A stretch of 64,000 nt of DNA from NCBI GenBank assembly GCA_965222485.1, contig CBDCUC010000040.1, positions 186,001-250,000 on the forward strand, written 5' to 3'. Within the stretch, counting starts at the first letter, position 1; each line of letters starts with the position of its first letter. This document shows, in pieces, positions 35,173 through 43,379 of this stretch. Under the pieces are notes generated by a model. That model did no database searches, was not told the origin of the DNA, and saw nothing but the letters and a program-made list of their open reading frames with translations. The stretch is from CBDCUC01 sp965222485 (lineage in GTDB: Bacteria; Pseudomonadota; Alphaproteobacteria; Rhizobiales; Hyphomicrobiaceae). The position numbers were made by a program, and so were the translations under genes.

Positions 35173-35814
35173 ATGCGCATCGTTGGCCTGACGGGTTCGA
35201 TTGGCATGGGAAAATCCACTGCCGCAGATCGCTTCCGAAAAAATGGCGTCGAAGTTTTTGACGCGGATGCTTGCGTGCACGAGCTGTACGAAGGTGCGGC
35301 CGCGCCGTTGATCGAAACCGCCTTTCCCGGAACCGCGGTTGACGGCGTTGTCAACAGAGAGAAGCTGTTAGCGGCTTTACTGGCGGACCCGAACGGGTTT
35401 GCGAAACTTGAACGCATCGTTCACCCCATGGTGCGCGAACGCGAACGCCGCTTCTTACAACTACAGCATGACAAGGGTGCCGACATCGTCGTCCTGGAAA
35501 TCCCGCTACTCATTGAAACCGGTGCGGACAAGCTCGTCGACTCTGTCGTTGTGGTCAGCGCCGGCCCCAAACTACAGCGCGAGCGGGTCATGGAGCGACC
35601 CGGAATGACCGAGCAAAAATTTAAGGAAATTCTTTCTCGCCAGATGAGCGACAAAGATAAGCGCGCCCGCGCAGATTTCATTGTGGATACCAGTGGCGAA
35701 ATTGAGCAGTCGGCAAAAGAGGTCGATAGAATCATCGAAAAACTAATTGATGGGTACGGCCCATGCCGCGCCTACCGTGAGCATTGGGCCCCGGGCGTCA
35801 ATTGGCCCGCCTGA
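35173..35814 (+). CDS. coaE: Dephospho-CoA kinase
   Basis: 213 residues. CoaE phosphorylates dephospho-CoA in the last step of coenzyme A synthesis. The P-loop G-L-T-G-S-I-G-M-G-K-S-T opens the protein, then D-A-D-A-C-V-H-E-L-Y and E-I-P-L-L-I-E-T, as in the family. The last ~15 residues, which carry low-complexity R-E-H-W-A-P, run into the space before dnaQ. Confidence 0.97.
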   Translation: MRIVGLTGSIGMGKSTAADRFRKNGVEVFDADACVHELYEGAAAPLIETAFPGTAVDGVVNREKLLAALLADPNGFAKLERIVHPMVRERERRFLQLQHDKGADIVVLEIPLLIETGADKLVDSVVVVSAGPKLQRERVMERPGMTEQKFKEILSRQMSDKDKRARADFIVDTSGEIEQSAKEVDRIIEKLIDGYGPCRAYREHWAPGVNWPA

Positions 35815-35843
35815 TAACTTTGCCGGCTGGGAGCGTCACGAAC

Positions 35844-36566
35844 ATGCAGCGTGAAATCGTACTTGATACGGAAACCACAGGCCTTGACGCCCGCAACGGC
35901 GACCGTCTGATTGAGATAGGCTGCGTGGAGCTTATAAACCGCATGCCTACTGGCCGAGAGTATCACTGCTACATCAACCCGCTTCGCGACGTTCCCGCCG
36001 AAGCCGAGGCCGTTCATGGCCTGTCGACTGCATTTCTGTCCGACAAGCCATTGTTCGAAGAAGTCGCCCAAGACTTCATCACCTTCATCGCCGACGATGC
36101 GCTGGTCATTCACAACGCGGCGTTCGATATCGGCTTTCTCAATGCGGAACTGAAACGTATCGGCCGCCCCTTGTTGTCGATGGAACGCGTCGTCGACACC
36201 TTGCTTCTTGCGCGTCGCAAGCACCCTGGCGGACCGAACACACTCGATGCCCTGTGCAAGCGTTATGCGATTGACAACTCAAAGCGCGTCAAACACGGGG
36301 CGCTCTTGGATTCACTGCTGTTAGCAGAAGTATATCTAGAGCTTCTAGGTGAGCGCCAGTCGAGGCTTGACCTTGTCCAGGGCGGCGCCACCGCAACACA
36401 CGGCAAATCCAATGAGATGGGCGGTCGCGGCCACACCTACGCTCGGCGGCCGTCCCCCCTTCCTGCACGTCTAACTCCGGAGGACGAGCGCCGGCACATC
36501 GACTTCGTCAAGACGCTTGGCGAAAATGCGTTATGGCGCCGTTATCTTCAGGTCCCGGGCGAATAA
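35844..36566 (+). CDS. dnaQ: DNA polymerase III subunit epsilon (proofreading exonuclease)
   Basis: 240 residues from ATG at 35844 (M-Q-R-E-I-V-L-D-T-E-T-T-G); the frame extends upstream but the exonuclease core starts here. Exo motifs are visible: D-T-E-T-T-G (Exo I), H-N-A-A-F-D-I-G-F-L (Exo II), and H-G-A-L-L-D-S (Exo III, HxAxxD). A linker to a C-terminal polymerase-binding tail follows. It corrects misincorporated bases during replication. It faces secB tail to tail. Confidence 0.97.
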   Translation: MQREIVLDTETTGLDARNGDRLIEIGCVELINRMPTGREYHCYINPLRDVPAEAEAVHGLSTAFLSDKPLFEEVAQDFITFIADDALVIHNAAFDIGFLNAELKRIGRPLLSMERVVDTLLLARRKHPGGPNTLDALCKRYAIDNSKRVKHGALLDSLLLAEVYLELLGERQSRLDLVQGGATATHGKSNEMGGRGHTYARRPSPLPARLTPEDERRHIDFVKTLGENALWRRYLQVPGE

Positions 36567-36583
36567 AAAGGTCGTTTCCTACC

Positions 36584-37102
36584 TCAGCTCGATGGCTTGG
36601 CCTGGGCTTGTTCCGCCTCATGTTTTTTACGCTGCATGTATAAGTTGCCGAAATCGATCGGATCGAGCAACAGCGGTGGAAAACCACCCTCACGCGATAA
36701 GTCGGCTACCAGGCGGCGTACGAATGGAAAAATGAGCGCCGGGCAGTTAATCAGCAAAAACGGCTCCAGCGCATTTTTGGGAATACTGTCAATGCGGAAC
36801 AGACCTGCGTATACGAGCTCCATTTCATAAATGGTGCCAGCCTTGCTTGTCGCATGCGCCGCCAACTCGATTGCGCTTTCGTACAAGTTTTCTTCTACAT
36901 TGCGCGCGTTGACGTTGACCTCAAGCTTCATGTTTGGATTGTCGCCGGGGCCTTTCAAGAGCCGCTGCACATTGGGATTCTCAAACGAGAGATCTTTGAT
37001 GTATTGGGCGACGACCTGAACCTGAACAGCAGGTTGCTCTTGGGCCTGGGCTGCTGCGCCATCGGGTGATTTTTGGCCGTTGGTGTTGGTATTCTCTGCC
37101 AT
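36584..37102 (-). CDS. secB: Protein-export chaperone SecB
   Basis: 172 residues. SecB is a tetrameric chaperone that keeps preproteins unfolded and hands them to SecA. V-Q-V-V-A-Q-Y-I-K-D-L-S-F-E-N-P and L-I-N-C-P-A-L-I-F-P-F are the family hallmarks. The N-terminus is longer and Gln/Ala-rich, typical for alphaproteobacteria. It is preceded by 181 nt that hold its promoter; fxsA lies upstream on the same strand. Confidence 0.97.
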   Translation of the reverse strand: MAENTNTNGQKSPDGAAAQAQEQPAVQVQVVAQYIKDLSFENPNVQRLLKGPGDNPNMKLEVNVNARNVEENLYESAIELAAHATSKAGTIYEMELVYAGLFRIDSIPKNALEPFLLINCPALIFPFVRRLVADLSREGGFPPLLLDPIDFGNLYMQRKKHEAEQAQAKPSS

Positions 37103-37283
37103 CAGTTAGGGGTCCACTATTTTTTGCACGCGATCCATGGCATCGATTCGCAAATGAAGAAAAGCCGCCGATGGGTCTTGTTGAATGTCGGGCGTGGCTA
37201 TCACGGGTCGCGCGCCACCGCAAATTCTCGATTGAGCAGCGTTCGAAAAACTGCGATTTGCGCCAAATGTAATCTCGGCACAC

Positions 37284-37829
37284 CTAGTCCTTGGTATTGG
37301 ACGTGTTGTCATTTGGCTGAACGGTCCGTTCATCCACTCGCTCATAATCTCCTTCGATGATATCTCCGTCTCTGCCCGCAGACCATGCATCGCCCTGCCT
37401 ACGGCCACCGCCTTCGGAGGGATCTTCGGTATCGCCGAAACCGGACACGGAAATATTTCCTGCCTTCCACAACCGCTTAAGGCACCAGCCGGCTATAGCG
37501 CTTCGCAGAGGAGGAACCAGCAGAACGAAACCTGTGGCATCCGTCAGTAGACCAGGGGTCAGCAGAAATGCACCTGCAATGAGCAGAAGCATGCCCTCCA
37601 TAATTGGCTCCATGGGCACTTTGCCGTCCGATACCGACCGCATGAACTTATTGAAGACCGAAAACCCTTGGGCGCGCAGAAGCCACGTGCCTATAAAAGC
37701 GGTGGCAACGACAACAATGATGGTCTCCCAAAAGCCGATCCACTGACCGACCCTTATCAAGAGCGCAATCTCAATGAGCGGCACGATGACGAACATCAAG
37801 AACAGGACAAATGGGAGTGACGGTGCCAT
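37284..37829 (-). CDS. fxsA: FxsA-family membrane protein
   Basis: 181 residues with three to four hydrophobic helices (residues ~7-25, 28-48, 76-95). The family pattern I-V-P-L-I-E-I-A-L-L and L-L-L-I-A-G-A-F-L-L-T-P-G-L-L-T-D is clear. FxsA was named for suppressing F-plasmid exclusion of phage T7 in E. coli; its normal job is unknown. The fxsA / secB neighbourhood and the divergent Tim44-like gene are typical of rhizobia. Confidence 0.93.
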   Translation of the reverse strand: MAPSLPFVLFLMFVIVPLIEIALLIRVGQWIGFWETIIVVVATAFIGTWLLRAQGFSVFNKFMRSVSDGKVPMEPIMEGMLLLIAGAFLLTPGLLTDATGFVLLVPPLRSAIAGWCLKRLWKAGNISVSGFGDTEDPSEGGGRRQGDAWSAGRDGDIIEGDYERVDERTVQPNDNTSNTKD

Positions 37830-38091
37830 CGAATCTCGTCCGGTACCTCAACAAGTGTTTACCAGCTTTATAAAAACCACAGGGGCGTGCATTAATTGCG
37901 GCCCGTTAACGCGGTTGGCTTCTACTGGTTTGTGCCCTAAGTTGGACGCGATACAAAGCCTTGATATGGCCGGACGGCGGCCTCTTGGTCCTATATCCTG
38001 AAAATTGACCCTGGCACTTCCGCCGCGTAGACCATACATGATGGAGAATTCCTCCGGCTAGCCAGGTTGACCACCAAGAAAGTCCCGAATA

Positions 38092-38835
38092 ATGGATGGC
38101 AACATCGACCTATTCACGCTTATCGCGTTGATTGTAGCGGTTTTTGCGATTTTCAAATTGAGAAGCGTGCTCGGTCGCCGTACCGGCGACGAAGAGACGC
38201 GCATCGAGCGCTACCGCAGCCAGCGCGAGGCTGCCGAAGCCAGCGTGTCTGACGACAATGTCGTCTCACTGCCACGCCGGGAGGGTGACGAGCAGACCAC
38301 GGCGGTTGCGCCCGAAATCGCCCGCGCCGAGGCAGAGGAGCGCATTAAGGCGTTCGCCGGATCCAATTCGGCGCTGGCCGCTGGGCTGACCGAGATCGTG
38401 AAAAACGACCCGGCGTTCGATCCCGAAAACTTCCTCAATGGCGCCCGCCAAGCCTACGAAATGATCGTAACGGCCTTTGCCGAAGGCAATCGCCGGATGC
38501 TCAAAGACCTGCTGAGTCCCGACGTCTTTGATGGATTTGTCGGCGCCATACAGGATCGCGAAGGCCGTGGGGAACAGGTCGATCAGAGTTTCGTTGGCAT
38601 AGACAAGGCGACAATCCTGGAAGCGGATATGAAAGAGGGCTTAGCGAACATCACCGTGCGCTTTGTGAGTCAGCTAATTTCGGCGACGCGCGATGCGGCA
38701 GGTGAGGTCGTCTCCGGCGATCCGCAGCGCATTAAGGAAGTCACCGACATCTGGACGTTCAGCCGCGATTTGTCGACGGCACGCGCGCGCCTCAATCCCA
38801 ACTGGCGTTTGGTGGCCACGCAAGCGTCCAACTAG
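38092..38835 (+). CDS. Tim44-like / TimA-family adaptor protein
   Basis: 247 residues. One N-terminal transmembrane helix (about residues 5-21: L-F-T-L-I-A-L-I-V-A-V-F-A-I-F) is followed by a charged linker and, from about residue 95, the Tim44-like domain (F-L-N-G-A-R-Q-A-Y-E-M-I-V-T-A-F). Mitochondrial Tim44 anchors the import motor; bacterial homologues are membrane-bound and of unclear role. It precedes mltA by 14 nt and diverges from fxsA. Confidence 0.93.
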   Translation: MDGNIDLFTLIALIVAVFAIFKLRSVLGRRTGDEETRIERYRSQREAAEASVSDDNVVSLPRREGDEQTTAVAPEIARAEAEERIKAFAGSNSALAAGLTEIVKNDPAFDPENFLNGARQAYEMIVTAFAEGNRRMLKDLLSPDVFDGFVGAIQDREGRGEQVDQSFVGIDKATILEADMKEGLANITVRFVSQLISATRDAAGEVVSGDPQRIKEVTDIWTFSRDLSTARARLNPNWRLVATQASN

Positions 38836-38849
38836 CCGAACTTCACCCG

Positions 38850-40034
38850 GTGGCCCAAAAAAGTTTTTTCCGTTGCACGGGCCGGCTCGGTTCGCCGCAG
38901 GACCAGCCGATGCATGATCTTCCCCGCCATTATCGCCGCCTGGAGTTTTCCGACCTTCCGGGCTGGGCCGACGATGATCACGAGGCGGCGCTTGCGGCAT
39001 TTGCCCAAAATAACGCCCGCCTGGAAGGACAGAACCGCCCATCGGATGAGCAATGCGGCGTCGATAGTTCAGCCACCCAAGCCCTAAGCGATCTAGCTAG
39101 GATGGCATCGGCAAATCTTCGCACCAGTCCGCGGCACGGCGCACGCGCATTCTTTGAAAAGAATTTCACACCGTTTGCCCTCCAGCACGCACAATCCGAA
39201 GCCGGCCTGTTAACCGGCTATTATGAGCCCGAACTCATCGCCTCACGCCACCCAAGCAAGGCCTTTCCGGTTCCGCTCTATCGCCGCCCGGCCGATCTGG
39301 TGAATATCGTCGGCGAAAATCAGCGCGCCAGCGCCAGCATACCCCTGACACATGCACGCAAGACCGCGGGCCAGATTGAACCGATGCCGACGCGCGAACA
39401 GATCGAATGCGGTGCTCTTGCGGACCGTAAGCTCGAATTTGCGTTTTTAGCCGATCCCGTCGATGCGTTCTTTTTACATGTTCAGGGCTCGGGTCTCCTG
39501 AAATTCGAAGATGGCTCCAGCATCCGCGTTTCGTACGATGGCAAGAATGGCTACCCTTACACGTCAATTGGGCGTTATTTGATCGAGACCGGTCTAATTC
39601 CGGAAGAGCAGATGACACTCGAAACTTTGGCAAGTTGGCTGCGGGCCGACGGAGATCGCGCGCGAAGCGTCATGTGGAAGAACAAATCCTTTATCTTTTT
39701 TCGTGAGCTCGATGAACGAGAGCATGCCTCTCCGCTCGGATTGAACGACATTCCGTTGACGCCGGGCCGCAGCCTGGCTGTCGATTGCAGCCACCATACG
39801 CTTGGAATGCCAATCTTCGTCGATGCTTCGCAATTGACACACGCGTCATCGGGCAATGAACCGTTCAGGCGCTTGATGATCGCGCAAGATACAGGCTCGG
39901 CGATAAGAGGTCCGGAGCGCGGTGACGTTTTTTTCGGCAGCGGAAAACAAGCTGGTTTTTTGGCGGGTCGCACAAAGCATGCCTGCCGATTTTACGTCCT
40001 TTGTCCAAAACCGACTAGTGAATTGGCGGGCTAG
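38850..40034 (+). CDS. mltA: Membrane-bound lytic murein transglycosylase A family protein
   Basis: 394 residues from GTG at 38850; an ATG at 38910, preceded by GCAGGA, gives a 20-residue shorter product. MltA cleaves peptidoglycan to 1,6-anhydro-muropeptides. F-S-D-L-P-G-W-A-D-D-D-H, T-G-Y-Y-E-P-E, the H-V-Q-G-S-G block, and the C-terminal 3D-domain motif A-Q-D-T-G-S-A-I-R-G-P-E-R-G-D are all present. Neither start gives a visible signal peptide or lipobox, which is odd for an outer-membrane or periplasmic enzyme. Operon with the Tim44-like gene and smr. Confidence 0.93.
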   Translation: MAQKSFFRCTGRLGSPQDQPMHDLPRHYRRLEFSDLPGWADDDHEAALAAFAQNNARLEGQNRPSDEQCGVDSSATQALSDLARMASANLRTSPRHGARAFFEKNFTPFALQHAQSEAGLLTGYYEPELIASRHPSKAFPVPLYRRPADLVNIVGENQRASASIPLTHARKTAGQIEPMPTREQIECGALADRKLEFAFLADPVDAFFLHVQGSGLLKFEDGSSIRVSYDGKNGYPYTSIGRYLIETGLIPEEQMTLETLASWLRADGDRARSVMWKNKSFIFFRELDEREHASPLGLNDIPLTPGRSLAVDCSHHTLGMPIFVDASQLTHASSGNEPFRRLMIAQDTGSAIRGPERGDVFFGSGKQAGFLAGRTKHACRFYVLCPKPTSELAG

Positions 40035-40042
40035 GCGCGACG

Positions 40043-40714
40043 ATGGCGGACAATGAAAAACCCGGAAAACATAAGAAAGACAAAACCGGTCGTGCGCGCA
40101 ATCAACTGACCGACAACGACCATGAACTGTGGGAACGTCTGGCACAGTCAGTTGAACCGTTGCACCGGCACAAGAAGGATCGCGTCCATCGCTCAGCCAT
40201 TACGAGCGACAATTCGAACGCAACACAACCACCGCCATCCAAACAAATGCGTAAGCCGACGATGCCTGCAGACCCTAAGCCGGCCGCTCATGCAAAAATA
40301 CCAGTGTCCGGCCCACCGCCTCTGTCGAACTTCGATCATAAGTCAGCACGCAAGATTCGCTCCGGGCGCACAGCGATTGATGCAAGACTCGATTTGCACG
40401 GACTGCGCCAACATGAAGCTCACGACGCTCTGCGCAGATTTTTGAAGTCGGCGCAGGCGCAGGGACGCCGCGTTGTGCTCGTCATCACAGGAAAAGGCAC
40501 CCACGATTTTCGTCGTCATACCGACAACGATTTCACGGACTTTGGCGCTTTGAGGGAAACCGGTGTGCTGAAGCGGCTGGTGCCGCAATGGCTTGCGGAA
40601 CCGGAACTTCGTGCGATCGTGGTGAGCTATCAAACGGCCTCGCCTAACCATGGAGGCGAAGGAGCAATATACATTCGTTTGCGAGCCAGCCGCAGTGCTC
40701 ACCGCAAGACGTGA
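40043..40714 (+). CDS. Smr-domain protein
   Basis: 223 residues. The first ~110 residues are charged and probably disordered. The Smr domain follows, with D-L-H-G-L-R-Q-H-E-A and V-I-T-G-K-G-T-H, motifs shared with the C-terminal domain of MutS2. Smr domains nick DNA or RNA; recent work on some members links them to mRNA cleavage at stalled ribosomes, but that is not shown for this subfamily. It starts 8 nt after mltA and ends tail to tail with ialB. Confidence 0.93.
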   Translation: MADNEKPGKHKKDKTGRARNQLTDNDHELWERLAQSVEPLHRHKKDRVHRSAITSDNSNATQPPPSKQMRKPTMPADPKPAAHAKIPVSGPPPLSNFDHKSARKIRSGRTAIDARLDLHGLRQHEAHDALRRFLKSAQAQGRRVVLVITGKGTHDFRRHTDNDFTDFGALRETGVLKRLVPQWLAEPELRAIVVSYQTASPNHGGEGAIYIRLRASRSAHRKT

Positions 40715-40729
40715 GATAATGGCTCTTCA

Positions 40730-41254
40730 CTAAGGACAAGCCTCGCCCAGCTTAGTTAGCGCCGCCGTCACACCGACCAAGGAGTACTTGTCGGTTGTGT
40801 TTGTGCCTCGCTGCGACGTCGCCTTAACGTTCATAAACGAGCCCTTCTTCATGGACTCAATGAGCTTCAGTTCTTGCGTCGCATCCGCGACAAATGCCTT
40901 GTCGTTTTTCGGATATAGCGTGAAGGCGTCAGAGCCAATCTGAACGCTGATTGGGCTCTTCTCCTTGATGGGGTAGCCAAGCCTGATGCTGACTTCGGAT
41001 TTCACACCATCGTTCGGCCAGGCCGAAACGTAGAAGAACACAGGCGCCCGCTTCGCGCCGCGCGGCAATAGCTCCTTGGGCTGCGAAGCGGCAAAGCAGA
41101 TTTGTTTTGACTCCTGCTTGTAGGAGAAGACGCTCCAGTCTTTAAACGTCTCAACGAGTTCGGCCGTTGCGGCCATGGCTGTGTTGCCACTGAAGAGTGT
41201 TCCAACGCTAAACACCGCCGCCAGTGCAAATGTCCGAGCTTTCATGGTTCTCAT
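40730..41254 (-). CDS. Invasion-associated locus B (IalB) family protein
   Basis: 174 residues. A Sec signal peptide (R-T-F-A-L-A-A-V-F then T-A-M-A-A) is followed by a secreted domain with F-K-D-W-S-V, I-C-F-A and two cysteines (C53-like and the terminal C-P) that may pair. IalB was named in Bartonella for entry into red cells, but homologues are common in non-pathogenic rhizobia, so no virulence role is implied. A hairpin pair lies just upstream at 41285-41471. Confidence 0.93.
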   Translation of the reverse strand: MRTMKARTFALAAVFSVGTLFSGNTAMAATAELVETFKDWSVFSYKQESKQICFAASQPKELLPRGAKRAPVFFYVSAWPNDGVKSEVSIRLGYPIKEKSPISVQIGSDAFTLYPKNDKAFVADATQELKLIESMKKGSFMNVKATSQRGTNTTDKYSLVGVTAALTKLGEACP

Positions 41255-41284
41255 GAGGTCGCGTATTGCCCTTGAATCAATCGC

Positions 41285-41471
41285 TATAAGACTAGTGTTG
41301 CGTATTTGACGTTTGCCCGCCGTTCGCTGCGGCCGTCTTGAGCAAACGTCAAATACAAAAGCAACACTAGAACCAGATAGTTGCTAGTGTTCTCATGGCG
41401 CAGACATTTGCTCTCTCGGATGCCGCAAGCGTAGGCAAATGTCTACGCCGGAACACTAGAACCATATAAGA
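41285..41471. repeat. Tandem of two palindromic elements flanked by a 7-bp direct repeat
   Basis: Element 1 (41292-41375) and element 2 (41384-41464) both start CTAGTGTT and end AACACTAGAACCA. Each folds into a long hairpin: in 1, CTAGTGTTG and CAACACTAG outer arms plus GTATTTGACGTTTGC and GCAAACGTCAAATAC inner arms; in 2, CTAGTGTTC/GAACACTAG plus AGACATTTGC/GCAAATGTCT. Loops differ. The start-to-start distance is 92 bp. TATAAGA occurs immediately before (41285-41291) and after (41465-41471) the pair, as a target-site duplication would. No coding potential. This resembles a MITE or REP-type doublet, though copy number elsewhere is unknown. Confidence 0.75.
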
Positions 41472-41488
41472 AAAATATGGCTGTCATG

Positions 41489-42043
41489 TCACCCTTTGCT
41501 GCGCTTCCTGCCGTGGCTGTGCATAAATGCCACGCTTTGCGGGTCCGGACCGCCTGAGGCAACGGGCCTGGGGGCAAAACGGGCCATGCTGATAACCCGG
41601 TCATACATAACAATTGCGCCAGCCATTGCGACGTTGACGCAGAACCTGGTCGGAATACGCACGACGAACTCGCATCGCTCGATTACCGGGTTGGATAAGG
41701 AGCCGAGTTCCGGTCCCAGGATATAGGCTGCTCGCTGCGGGTGCCGGAAACTGGGCAGATCGATCGCCTCTTCGGTCAGCTCAATGCCCACAAGCCGGCA
41801 ACCCTCAGGCAGGACCATGTGGTCCAGCTCGTCCCAGTTGTAGTGCGGCAGATGATGCTTGCCCTTCGACGTGTCCGCACGCGCTTCCAGGGCCTGATAG
41901 GTCGCGCCGATCGTGAAGGTAAAACTCGCGCCAAAGCCATGTGCGCTGCGCATGAGATTGCCGAGATTGAGCGACTTCGACATGCGTTCCGCGCCGATGG
42001 CAAAATATCCGCGTGCAGGCGGTGGCCAGCTTTTGGCGGTCAT
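41489..42043 (-). CDS. SpoU-family RNA 2'-O-ribose methyltransferase
   Basis: 184 residues. The SPOUT knot core is clear: N-L-G-N-L-M-R-S-A (motif 1), Y-I-L-G-P-E-L-G-S-L-S (motif 2), and V-N-V-A-M-A-G-A-I-V-M-Y-D (motif 3). It methylates a ribose in tRNA or rRNA with S-adenosylmethionine, forming a dimer. There is no N-terminal L30-like domain, so it is closest to TrmL/TrmH-type enzymes; the target base cannot be told. It has its own start after a 186-nt gap from the divergent quinone reductase. Confidence 0.92.
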   Translation of the reverse strand: MTAKSWPPPARGYFAIGAERMSKSLNLGNLMRSAHGFGASFTFTIGATYQALEARADTSKGKHHLPHYNWDELDHMVLPEGCRLVGIELTEEAIDLPSFRHPQRAAYILGPELGSLSNPVIERCEFVVRIPTRFCVNVAMAGAIVMYDRVISMARFAPRPVASGGPDPQSVAFMHSHGRKRSKG

Positions 42044-42235
42044 ATCAGGTAAACCTCGATCAGTATGTCGTCATGCAAGGCCGCGAAGAGGGCACGGATC
42101 TGTCCGCTGACACGAATACCATGGCACATTGTTAGCGATGCGAATTCCAGGTTTGTCACAGCCAATGCCCTTCAAATCAAGTCAGGAAGCGTGTAGGCGG
42201 TAGCTTCGCTTCTCTGAGCAAAGGAAAATGTGCAT

Positions 42236-43216
42236 ATGTCAATGAAGGCTGTGCTGTGTAAGACGCTGGGCGGCCCCCAGGCTCTGACCCTTGAGGATGT
42301 GCCAATTCCGCGCCCGGAAGCCGGTCAGGTTATAGTCCGGGTGGGCGCGGTTGCGCTAAATTTCTTCGATACGCTGATCACGCGCGGCAAGTACCAGCAC
42401 AAGCCGGAGCTGCCGTTTTCGCCAGGCGGAGAAATCGCCGGCACGGTGGAGGAAATCGGCGCTGGCGTCACGGGCCTGAAGACCGGTGATCGTGTCATGG
42501 CCTATATTGGCTGGGGTGGCGCGCGCGAGCGCGTCGCGGTGGACGCGAGTGCAGCCGTTCCAATTCCCCCGGGCGTCAGCGTTGAGATTGCAAGCGCGGT
42601 AAGCATTACGTACGGAACCGCGACGCACGGGCTGATAGATCGCGGTGGACTAAAGGAAGCTGAGACAGTCGCTGTCTTGGGCGCCGCTGGTGGAGCCGGA
42701 CAGGCGGCCGTTCAGATCGCCAAACTCATGGGCGCGCGCGTGATCGGCGTTGCCGCTGGCGGTGACAAACTGGAAATTTGCAAGGCCGCGGGCGCTGACG
42801 AAGTGATCGACTACACAAACGGAAACATAAAATCTGGGTTGAAAGAAATGACCGGCGGCCGCGGGGTTGATGTCGTCTACGATTGTGTTGGTGGCCCCCA
42901 TGCTGAAGCCGCTCTGAGGGCAACCGCTTGGGACGGCCGCTTTCTCGTCGTTGGTTTTGCATCGGGAGACATCCCCTCAATTCCCATCAACCTGCTGTTG
43001 GTTAAAGGCTGCGCCATGATCGGCGTGTTTTGGGGAGAGGCAGTGAAAAGAGACCCCGTCGCACATCACGCCAATATGGTGCGCGTATTGGATTGGGTTG
43101 CATCCGGCCGCCTGCAACCTCGAATTGACAAGACCTTCCCGCTTGAGCGGGCGGTCGATGCATTAAAAATCATCGATGACAGGATGGCGCGCGGCAAAAT
43201 AGTCCTGACGGTTTGA
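42236..43216 (+). CDS. NADPH:quinone reductase / zeta-crystallin-type MDR oxidoreductase
   Basis: 326 residues from ATG at 42236, with AAGGA 10 nt upstream; a GTG at 42230 is less likely. It is a medium-chain dehydrogenase/reductase without structural zinc. The N-terminus M-K-A-V-L-C, the G-E-I-A-G-T-V substrate-domain turn and the nucleotide loop V-L-G-A-A-G-G-A-G-Q-A-A fit the quinone-oxidoreductase subfamily, which often acts on short quinones or enones. No Zn ligands of the alcohol-dehydrogenase type are seen. Confidence 0.9.
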   Translation: MSMKAVLCKTLGGPQALTLEDVPIPRPEAGQVIVRVGAVALNFFDTLITRGKYQHKPELPFSPGGEIAGTVEEIGAGVTGLKTGDRVMAYIGWGGARERVAVDASAAVPIPPGVSVEIASAVSITYGTATHGLIDRGGLKEAETVAVLGAAGGAGQAAVQIAKLMGARVIGVAAGGDKLEICKAAGADEVIDYTNGNIKSGLKEMTGGRGVDVVYDCVGGPHAEAALRATAWDGRFLVVGFASGDIPSIPINLLLVKGCAMIGVFWGEAVKRDPVAHHANMVRVLDWVASGRLQPRIDKTFPLERAVDALKIIDDRMARGKIVLTV

Positions 43217-43266
43217 ACGGCGAATTTTGCTGAGGCATAACCATAAAAACTGATATATCGATATAA

Positions 43267-43287
43267 CCAGTGACTGTAACTCACTGG
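43267..43287 (+). other. Small hairpin downstream of the quinone reductase
   Basis: CCAGTGA (43267-43273), a 7-nt loop and TCACTGG (43281-43287), with flanking ATATAT sequences (TGATATATCGATATAA before and ATTATATCGG after). No T-run; a weak terminator or a dyad in the promoter of the next gene. Confidence 0.35.
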
Positions 43288-43379
43288 ATTGGCAGATTAT
43301 ATCGGTAAGAGCGTTTGCGGCTGTAGGCCTTTTGCCTTTGGCGGCAGACGCTGTGTTGCGTTAGTCCAAGGTAAGTTTG

